Positions 18,172 to 24,648 of a DNA stretch of 64,000 bases are shown here, one piece after another. The notes beneath the pieces are model-generated. The model made no database searches and was not told the origin of the DNA. It was given only the letters and a program-made list of their open reading frames with translations. The number at the start of each line of letters is the position of its first letter. Position 1 is the stretch's first letter. A program made the translations under genes and the position numbers. The stretch comes from Deltaproteobacteria bacterium (GTDB lineage Bacteria; Myxococcota_A; Polyangia; Polyangiales; Ga0077539): assembly GCA_016218725.1 (NCBI GenBank), contig JACRDB010000019.1, positions 26,243 to 90,242 on the forward strand, read 5' to 3'.

Positions 18172-18561
18172 ATGACCATTGGAATCCGGCGGTACCTGCC
18201 CTACACCTACGACGAGGCGCTCGCCCGGGTGCCCGAGGCGCTCAAGGCCGAGGGCTTCGGCGTGCTCACGGAGATCGACGTCCAGGGCACGCTCCGGCAG
18301 AAGCTCGGGGTGGAGTTCCGGAGGTACAAGATCCTCGGCGCGTGCAACCCGCCGTACGCCTATGAGGCCCTGCGGGCGGACCTGGAGGTCGGGCTGATGA
18401 TGCCCTGCAACGTGGTGGTCTACGAGGACGACGACCGCCGCGCCGTGGTGCTCGCGGTGGACCCCACCAGGACCGTCGCGGCCACGGGGGAGCCCAAGGT
18501 CCAGGAGCTCGCGGGCGCCATCCGGCAGAAGCTCGTGCTCGCCCTCGAGCGCCTGGGCTGA
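18172..18561 (+). CDS. DUF302 domain protein
   Basis: 129 residues covering one DUF302 domain: YDEALARVPEALKAEGFGVL, IDVQGTLRQKLG, YKILGACNPPYAYEAL, GLMMPCNVVVYED. The conserved Cys residues in GACNPP and MPCNV are kept. The biochemical role of DUF302 is not established; it is often found beside SQR and rhodanese genes and may bind sulfur species or heme. RBS-like AGAGGGA lies just upstream. Confidence 0.9.
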   Translation: MTIGIRRYLPYTYDEALARVPEALKAEGFGVLTEIDVQGTLRQKLGVEFRRYKILGACNPPYAYEALRADLEVGLMMPCNVVVYEDDDRRAVVLAVDPTRTVAATGEPKVQELAGAIRQKLVLALERLG

Positions 18562-18565
18562 CGCC

Positions 18566-18928
18566 GTGATGGCCAGGATCTTCCGGGCACTCCGGAGCGT
18601 GGGCGCCGTGGTCCTCGCGCTGTTGGTTGCGTACCTCCTCCTGGCGCGGGGCGGCGACACCGACGGCCCCGAGGCTCGCCGCCTGGTCGCGAACGGCGCG
18701 GCGCTGGTGGACGTGCGCACGCCCGCGGAGTTCGCGGCAGGCCACCTGGAGGGCGCGGCGAACATTCCCCTCCAGGAGCTCGACGCGCGGATCGCGGAGG
18801 TGGGAGATCGCGCGAGGCCGGTGGTGGTGTACTGCCGGAGCGGGACGCGCAGCGCCGCTGCGGCGCGCATGCTGCGGGGCGCGGGCTACCGCTCGGTGCA
18901 CGACCTCGGAGCCATGAGCCGCTGGTGA
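18566..18928 (+). CDS. membrane-anchored rhodanese-domain protein
   Basis: 120 residues. An N-terminal hydrophobic helix (about 11-27) is followed by a single rhodanese domain with LVDVRTPAEFAAGH and the active loop CRSGTRS (Cys 90). It transfers sulfane sulfur, or serves as a sulfur carrier, probably on the outer face of the membrane. It starts 4 bp after the DUF302 gene; GTG at 18566 and ATG at 18569 are equivalent starts. Last gene of the sulfide set; its stop is 7 bp from the converging CapA-like gene. Confidence 0.9.
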   Translation: MMARIFRALRSVGAVVLALLVAYLLLARGGDTDGPEARRLVANGAALVDVRTPAEFAAGHLEGAANIPLQELDARIAEVGDRARPVVVYCRSGTRSAAAARMLRGAGYRSVHDLGAMSRW

Positions 18929-18935
18929 CCGCGCC

Positions 18936-20156
18936 TTACGGCCTCGCCCGCACGCCGCCCCCCAGCGCCGCCTGCACCACCGGGAGGCGCAGCGCGCGCA
19001 CCCGCTCGTCCACCCCTCGGAGCGGCACCACCTGCAGCTCGCCCCCCTGGTGGCTGAGCCACAGCACGTTGGCGTAGAGCCCCGTCACCGCGAGCCTCCC
19101 GTCGTCGCCGCGGGTGAAGGTGACATGCAACAGCGCGCTCTCCCGGAGCGTCGGGTCGTACACCCATGGGCTCTGCGCGATGGACGCCTCGCCGATCCCC
19201 GGGTGCCACCCTCCCCCGTGGGACGACACCAGCGCCCCCAGGGACCACGCCAGCACCCCATCGCCCCGCGGCGTGGCCACGCGCTCGACGGGTCCGAGGC
19301 GGTCGCTCCCATGGCACACCACCACGTCGGCGCCGGCCTCCAGCGCCGCGGTGGCCCAGCCCCGGCGGGTGGCGTCCCAGGCCCTACCCCGCTCCGTCGC
19401 GTGGGTGAGGCTCAGCACCACCACGTCGGCCTGGTCCCTCGCCGCGCGCACGGTGTCCAGAAGGTGCCGAGGGTCCTCCTCGGAACCGAGGGCCTCCACC
19501 CTCGGACGCCCTTCGGCGTCGGGCTCCAGCCCTCTCCCGCTGGCGTTGTAGCCCAGGAGCGCCACGCGGAGACCGCCGCGCTCCAGCACCACCGCCGGGC
19601 ACGGATGGTCCGCCGCCGCGCAAGCCCCCAGGGCCTGAACGCCCGCCCCACGCAGCGCCGCCAGCGTGTCCGACACGCCACCGGGGCCCAGGTCCAGCGC
19701 GCGCTCGCTTGCCACGTCCAGCGCGTCGAAGCCCACCCTCGCCAGGTCCCGGGCGTACTCCTGGGGGGCGCCCCAGCGCCCGGGACGCGCGCCCGCCAGC
19801 GTCTGCGGCGCGCCGAGCGAGCCCCGGAGCGAGGCCACGGCGATCGCGTGCGGCCTCAAGAATGACGCCACCGGCCCCAGCACCCACCCCAGGCGCCCGC
19901 CCTCGCGGTGCACCTCGGCCTGGTGCACCACCGGCGGCGAGAGCACCAGGTCCCCGGTCAAGGTCAGGAGAACCCGTCGCGAGGCCCCGGCGTCCGGTGC
20001 GACCGCGTCCGTAGCCGCGTCCGACGCCGCGATCCCAACGTCCCAAAGGGCACCCTGGTCGCGTGTTGCGACGTCCGAGGGCGCCGCGTCCGGGGAAGCT
20101 CCGCGCCCGCGGCAGCCCGCCAGGAGCGCCACGAGCGCCGCTCCCCAGCACGACAT
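18936..20156 (-). CDS. CapA-like lipoprotein with metal ligands lost
   Basis: 406 residues from the ATG at 20156, with lipobox LLAGC at Cys 15 and an Ala/Asp-rich linker. The CapA/PgsA fold can be followed block by block: LTLTGDLVLS, VASLRG, YARDLARVGFDALDVAS, LDLGPGGVSDTLAALRGAGV, VLSLTH, GADVVVCHGSD, AWSLGALVSS. The usual ligand motifs (NxE, NNH, HWGxE, GHHPH) are replaced by LRG, SER, THATE and CHGSD. So a metallophosphoesterase-like activity is unlikely and a binding or scaffolding role is more plausible. CapA proteins normally act in poly-gamma-glutamate or surface polymer export. It follows another lipoprotein by 26 bp. Confidence 0.7.
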   Translation of the reverse strand: MSCWGAALVALLAGCRGRGASPDAAPSDVATRDQGALWDVGIAASDAATDAVAPDAGASRRVLLTLTGDLVLSPPVVHQAEVHREGGRLGWVLGPVASFLRPHAIAVASLRGSLGAPQTLAGARPGRWGAPQEYARDLARVGFDALDVASERALDLGPGGVSDTLAALRGAGVQALGACAAADHPCPAVVLERGGLRVALLGYNASGRGLEPDAEGRPRVEALGSEEDPRHLLDTVRAARDQADVVVLSLTHATERGRAWDATRRGWATAALEAGADVVVCHGSDRLGPVERVATPRGDGVLAWSLGALVSSHGGGWHPGIGEASIAQSPWVYDPTLRESALLHVTFTRGDDGRLAVTGLYANVLWLSHQGGELQVVPLRGVDERVRALRLPVVQAALGGGVRARP

Positions 20157-20182
20157 CGTCCACGCCCCCACCGCGGGCACTG

Positions 20183-20710
20183 TCAGGGCAGCGCCACCGC
20201 GAAGGTGCGCGTCTCCGGCACGCAGTTCTCCGCGGAGCACACCGCGAAGCGCGCCCGACCCTGCACCCTCGCCCCCGGCGCCGTCGTGTGGATCGGGAAC
20301 GCGAAGCGCGCCCCCGCCTGCGTGTACTCGGCCGCGTCCTCCCGCCGGAGCGTGCTCTTGGACGCCGTGGCGTTGGCCAGCTCCAGCTCGATCGCGATCG
20401 GGTATTGCTCGTTCACATGGTACCCCGTGGTCCCGTGGAGCTCGAAATTGAAGGTCGTGTCCCCCGGCGACGGAATGGGCGCCAGCCCCACCACCAGCGT
20501 GTAGTTGGGACCGTTCAGGTCCTGCCTCGCCGTCGCCGCCTGGGGCCCGCCCTGAGCGCCCAGGGTGTCGGGTGATGTAGGCGTGGGCTCCGTGGTGTGC
20601 GCGGGCGGCGTGGGCTGGGGGTCTGAGGTGTCTGGCGTGCGGCGCTTGCACGCTTGCGCGCCGAGGGCGACACAGAGCGCGAGGGGGAGGAGAGGGCGTG
20701 CCTGACGCAT
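20183..20710 (-). CDS. lipoprotein with DsbD-N-like C-terminal Cys motif
   Basis: 175 residues from the second Met of the frame (20710), giving a proper signal peptide ending in a lipobox GAQAC. A Pro/Thr linker precedes a beta domain ending in FAVCSAENCVPETRTFAV. The C-x4-C-x-P pattern resembles the redox Cys pair of the N-terminal domain of DsbD/thiol:disulfide interchange proteins. A periplasmic redox role is possible but unproven. It is probably co-transcribed with the CapA-like gene. Confidence 0.65.
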   Translation of the reverse strand: MRQARPLLPLALCVALGAQACKRRTPDTSDPQPTPPAHTTEPTPTSPDTLGAQGGPQAATARQDLNGPNYTLVVGLAPIPSPGDTTFNFELHGTTGYHVNEQYPIAIELELANATASKSTLRREDAAEYTQAGARFAFPIHTTAPGARVQGRARFAVCSAENCVPETRTFAVALP

Positions 20711-20809
20711 CGGATGGCCGAGGGGGTACCACGTCCGGCCCTGCGGCGCCACGCGCCGAGAACCCCTTCCTCTTGACCTCCCGGGCGTCCTCGACTCACG
20801 ATCCCCTCG

Positions 20810-21418
20810 ATGGAGGCCCGCGGCTCGCTGCTCGTGGTGACCTGGAGCGCGCTGGCGTGCGCGTCCGCCGCGCCTTGTGGGCCCTCCAGGGCGTGCGGCC
20901 TGCCGAGCCTGGTGCCCGCCCCCGGGGCCACCATGGAGTCCCGGGTGGCCCTCGCCTGGGCCGACCGCGCCGCGGGCCAGGGCCGTGACCTCTCCGGGCG
21001 AGACGCCCTGGGCGTCGGCCGCCGGAGGGTCTACCTGGGCTTCCAGGTGCCCACGGAGGCCCTCGAGGGGCGCCTGGAGCGGGCTCTCCTGGTGCTGGTG
21101 CCCGACCCCGGCTGGAGCCCCTCGGGCGCCCGGGGCTCGGTGCGCGTGAGGGCGGTGCTGACGCCCTGGACCGCGGAGTCCACGGCCCCCGGGGCGGAGC
21201 CCTCGCTGGGCGGCGAGGTGCTCGCCGAGGCGAGGCTCCCCGCGGACGCCAGGGCCGTCGTGCGGCTGGAGGTGACCCCGGCGCTCCTGGCCTGGCGCGC
21301 GGGCACCGGCGGCACCGGGGACCTGTGCCTCGAGGCCGACGGGGACGGGGTGAGCTTCGTGGGCGTCGGGGCCCTGGACCCCGCGGAGCGCCCGAGGCTG
21401 GAGGTGCAGTACCGATGA
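20810..21418 (+). CDS. secreted DNRLRE-like domain protein
   Basis: 202 residues. A short hydrophobic lead (about 7-20) is followed by a jelly-roll-like domain with VYLGFQVP, ALLVLVP, the W-containing LTPWTAEST block, VVRLEVTPALLAW and a terminal PRLEVQY strand. This order is characteristic of DNRLRE domains of secreted and cell-surface proteins. Carbohydrate or wall binding is suspected. The last 4 bp (ATGA) contain the kinase start codon. TTGACC at 20774 is a possible -35. Confidence 0.6.
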   Translation: MEARGSLLVVTWSALACASAAPCGPSRACGLPSLVPAPGATMESRVALAWADRAAGQGRDLSGRDALGVGRRRVYLGFQVPTEALEGRLERALLVLVPDPGWSPSGARGSVRVRAVLTPWTAESTAPGAEPSLGGEVLAEARLPADARAVVRLEVTPALLAWRAGTGGTGDLCLEADGDGVSFVGVGALDPAERPRLEVQYR

Positions 21419-22809
21419 AGCGCGCCCGGCCCGTCGGGAAATATCACCTCCTGGACCGCGTCGGCAGCGGCGGCATGGCCGAGGTGTACCGCGCCCGCGT
21501 GCGCGACGCGGACTGCAACGAGACCCTGGTGGCCATGAAGCGCGTCCTCGGGATGTACTCCGACGACCCGAGCTTCGTGAAGATGCTCGTGGCCGAGTAC
21601 CAGCTCTCGGCGCTCCTGGAGCACCCGAACATCGCGAGGATCTTCGAGCTCCTGCGCACCGACGACGGGTACTACATCGTCATGGAGCACGTGGACGGCA
21701 AGGACCTGCGCTCCACGCTCCAGCGCGGCGTCGAGTGCGGCCGCCCGGTGGACGTCTTCGACGCCGCGTACCTCATGGCCCGCGCCGTGGACGGCCTGGA
21801 CCACGCCCACACCGCCGTGGCCCCGGACGGCAGGCCCCTGCAGCTCGTGCACCGCGACTTCTCGCCGTCCAACATCCTCGTGGGCTACGACGGGAGCGTG
21901 AAGATCATTGATTTTGGCATCGCCAAGGCCAACGTCCAGCGGGACCGCACCGCCGTCGGGATCATCAAGGGCAAGGTGCGGTACATGTCCCCGGAGCAGG
22001 CCAACGGGGACAACGCCCTCACCGGCCAGAGCGATGTCTTCTCCGCCGGGAGTGTGCTCTACGAGATGCTCACCGGCCGCGCGGCCTTCTCCGCGGCGTC
22101 GGAGCTGGAGCTCATCTACACGGTGCGCCGCGCCCAGCCCACGCCCGTCCGGGAGCTCGCGCCGCACGTCCCGGAGGCCCTCTGCGGCATCGTCGAGCGG
22201 GCCATGGCCCGCGGCCGCGGCGAGCGCTTCCCGGACGCGGCCACCTTCCGCGAGGCCCTGGTCACGTTCCTCCGGGCCTTCATGCCAGGGTACCGCCGCA
22301 CGCGCCTGGCCAACTGGATGAAGACCATCTGGGCCCCGGAGATCGAAGCGGAGATCAACACCCTGATGGAGTTCGCCGGCAGCGACGACCCCGTGGCCGC
22401 CTCGGAGAACCTCCTGGAGAGCGCCTCGCTGGAGCAGTCCCTCCAGGCCGCGGGCGTGCGAGCGCCCGTGGACGACCTCTTCGCCTCGCACTTCGCGGAC
22501 ATGTTCGAGGCCATGCCAGACCCCGGCGACGACGTCTCCAACCGCAACACCGTCCCGCCCGCCATGGAGCTCGGTGAGTTCGACGTGGCCACGGTGCCCG
22601 AGAGCCGGCAGTCACGCCTCGGGATCCTCCGCTCGGACCACCTCGACGCCGCCACGGTGCCCGAGCGCCCCGCCCTGCGCGTGGACCACCTCGACGCCGT
22701 CACCGTGCCCGAGCGCCCCGCCGTACACATCCACGACGAGGGCGAGAACCCCGACCGCACCACCAGCCCCCTCAAGCGCTCTCCCCCAAGGGCTCGCAAG
22801 CCCCGGTGA
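21415..22809 (+). CDS. soluble Hanks-type Ser/Thr protein kinase with TVPE-repeat tail
   Basis: 464 residues from the ATG at 21415 (overlap start). Kinase domain (about 8-280): GSGGMAEVY glycine loop, catalytic Lys 42 (VAMKR), HRDFSPSNIL catalytic loop, DFGIAK, MSPEQ activation/APE region. No transmembrane helix. The tail (about 395-440) holds three degenerate copies of a 15-20-residue unit built on ATVPE...R.DHLDA, rich in Thr and possibly phosphorylated. Overlaps on both sides (ATGA and GTGA) tie it to a secreted domain protein and a SUMF1-like lipoprotein. Confidence 0.93.
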   Translation: MKRARPVGKYHLLDRVGSGGMAEVYRARVRDADCNETLVAMKRVLGMYSDDPSFVKMLVAEYQLSALLEHPNIARIFELLRTDDGYYIVMEHVDGKDLRSTLQRGVECGRPVDVFDAAYLMARAVDGLDHAHTAVAPDGRPLQLVHRDFSPSNILVGYDGSVKIIDFGIAKANVQRDRTAVGIIKGKVRYMSPEQANGDNALTGQSDVFSAGSVLYEMLTGRAAFSAASELELIYTVRRAQPTPVRELAPHVPEALCGIVERAMARGRGERFPDAATFREALVTFLRAFMPGYRRTRLANWMKTIWAPEIEAEINTLMEFAGSDDPVAASENLLESASLEQSLQAAGVRAPVDDLFASHFADMFEAMPDPGDDVSNRNTVPPAMELGEFDVATVPESRQSRLGILRSDHLDAATVPERPALRVDHLDAVTVPERPAVHIHDEGENPDRTTSPLKRSPPRARKPR

Positions 22810-23720
22810 GAGCGCTCGCCGCGGTCACCCTCGGGGTCCTGGCCTGCGCCGGGCGCGGCCGGGCGCCCGCCGCGCCCTCGACCAGCCAGGCGCCTACGGG
22901 CGTCGTAAACACCGACTCCGTCGCACCCTCCGAGGGTGCGGCGTCCATGCCGCAGGTGCCGTCGACCTCGCCGTGTGCGCCCTCCGGGGACGGGAGGGTG
23001 TGCTTCCCGGCGGGCCTGGGGTCCTTCGGGCGCTCCGGTCCGGAGGGAGTCTTTGAAGAGCGACCCCAGCATGCGGCGAGGCTTCGGGCCTTTGAGATCG
23101 ACCGCCGGGAGGTCACCGCGGGGGCCTATGGGGCTTGCGTGGCCGAGGGGCGCTGCGCGGCGCCCGGGTGTGAGGCTCCGGGCGCGGCGGAGCCGGTGCG
23201 CTGCGTCTCCTGGCAGGACGCCATGGCCTACTGCGCGTTTGTCCGCGCGAGGCTCCCCACGGAGGCCGAGTGGGAGCGCGCCGCGGCAGGCACCGTGGAC
23301 GCGCCCAGGGCCTTCCCCTGGGGCTCCACGGTGGAGGGAACCACGGAGGACGTGACCCCCGAGGGCGTGAGGGACCTCGGCGGGGGCGTCGCCGAGTGGA
23401 CCCTGGACCCCGGGGGCTTCTACCCCTCGCTCCCCAGGCCCGAGCCCCTGGACGCTGGCGCCATGGTGAACTTCGCGATGGACGCCGCGGTGGACACGAC
23501 GGACGCGATGGACGTGGCGCGGGAGCCCGTGGAGCGCACGGAGGCCGGGGTGGTGATCCTCGACGATCCGAGGGGGCCGTCCAGGTCCCCCTGGAGGGTC
23601 GCCCGCGGGGGTGACAGCACCCTCCCGGTGGCCCGTCGGACCAGCACCCTGCGGCGCTTTCGGCTGCCGCCCGACCGCCTCCCGTGGGTGGGCTTCCGCT
23701 GCGCGGCGTCGCTGCCGTAG
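22806..23720 (+). CDS. SUMF1/FGE-like lipoprotein without catalytic Cys pair
   Basis: 304 residues from GTG in a GTGA overlap with the kinase stop. The signal sequence has a lipobox-like LGVLAC (Cys 14). The SUMF1 domain shows FEIDRREVTAGAYGAC, CVSWQDAMAYC, RLPTEAEWERAA, FPWGS, GVAEW, ARGGD and the terminal GFRC. The paired Cys of true formylglycine-generating enzymes is not present near the RGG motif, and a 60-residue region replaces part of the core. A non-catalytic, ligand-binding version is likely, as in many myxobacterial kinase-linked SUMF1 proteins. Confidence 0.8.
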   Translation: MRALAAVTLGVLACAGRGRAPAAPSTSQAPTGVVNTDSVAPSEGAASMPQVPSTSPCAPSGDGRVCFPAGLGSFGRSGPEGVFEERPQHAARLRAFEIDRREVTAGAYGACVAEGRCAAPGCEAPGAAEPVRCVSWQDAMAYCAFVRARLPTEAEWERAAAGTVDAPRAFPWGSTVEGTTEDVTPEGVRDLGGGVAEWTLDPGGFYPSLPRPEPLDAGAMVNFAMDAAVDTTDAMDVAREPVERTEAGVVILDDPRGPSRSPWRVARGGDSTLPVARRTSTLRRFRLPPDRLPWVGFRCAASLP

Positions 23721-23724
23721 GGGC

Positions 23725-24648
23725 CTACTCCGCGGGGAGACCTCGCAGCGCCCGGTCGTGGAAGAGCAGCATCTCCACGCCGCCGGCCCCGCGGTTGAAC
23801 ACATAGTCGTGGGGACCCTCGACCACGCGCAGGTCGTGGGCGATCCCTCGGGCGCTCATCGCGGCGTCCAGGGCCAGGATGTGGCGCCGGAAGATGTCCC
23901 GGGTGCTGGTCACCAGCCGCACCCGCTGCGAGGGGCGCGAGGGAGACGCGCGATGGCGCCCCAGCACCAGCGCGACGCGGTCGTTCACCGCGGGCTGGAG
24001 CGCCCCCACGACGCCGAAGAGCTCCGGGTGCTCGAAGCCCAGCGTAAGGGCCTGGAAGCCCCCGAGGGACACCCCGTCCACGCCGGTGGCCTCGCGGGTC
24101 GCGAGCACCGGCAGCTCCCGGCGCGCCCTCGGCACGAGCACCTGCACCACCCAGTCGCTGTAGGCGTCCTGGAGGGCCCCGGCCTCCGCGGGGAGCACGT
24201 CGGGGGTGAAGGGCGCCACCACCGCCACGCCCTGGTAGGGCCTCCGGGCGAGGTCGGCCCGTAGTGTATTGAAGCGGGAGGCGGCCACGAAGCCCAGGAA
24301 GGCCTCGCGCCGCAGGGGCGAGCGCCGCAGCTCCGCGTCGCTGGCGCCGAGCTCGTAGTCCCGGCTCCACGCGAAGGCGCCCCGCTGGACCCCGCGGAGG
24401 GACTCGCCCCAGCCGTGGAAGCACACCAGGAGCGGGAGGCGCTCCGAGGGCGAGCGCCGCGTCGGGAGCAGCACCACGGCCCTCAGGGGCCCGATCGGCG
24501 AGCGCGGGAAATCCCAGACCGTGGGGTTGAGCGTGGAGGGCCTGGGGTGCGGGGCCTGGGCGCCCGCGGGCTCGCAGCCGAGGGGGGAGAGGCCCGCGGC
24601 CGCGAGGCCCTGGAGGAGCGCGCGGCGCTCGAGGCGGGGCCTCGTCAG
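23725..24648 (-). CDS. secreted alpha/beta-hydrolase (esterase-like), apparent CTG start
   Basis: 307 residues if translation begins at the CTG at 24648, which shares CTGA with the stop of the upstream gene; no ATG, GTG or TTG lies before the hydrolase core. From there a twin-Arg-like signal with RLERRALLQGLAAAGL and lipobox SPLGC follows. Hydrolase features: CFHGWGE oxyanion region, nucleophile elbow GVSLGG, and a terminal GPHDYVF His. A carboxylesterase or peptidase acting at the cell surface is likely; substrate unknown. Its stop is 4 bp from the converging SUMF1 gene. Confidence 0.75.
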   Translation of the reverse strand: MTRPRLERRALLQGLAAAGLSPLGCEPAGAQAPHPRPSTLNPTVWDFPRSPIGPLRAVVLLPTRRSPSERLPLLVCFHGWGESLRGVQRGAFAWSRDYELGASDAELRRSPLRREAFLGFVAASRFNTLRADLARRPYQGVAVVAPFTPDVLPAEAGALQDAYSDWVVQVLVPRARRELPVLATREATGVDGVSLGGFQALTLGFEHPELFGVVGALQPAVNDRVALVLGRHRASPSRPSQRVRLVTSTRDIFRRHILALDAAMSARGIAHDLRVVEGPHDYVFNRGAGGVEMLLFHDRALRGLPAE

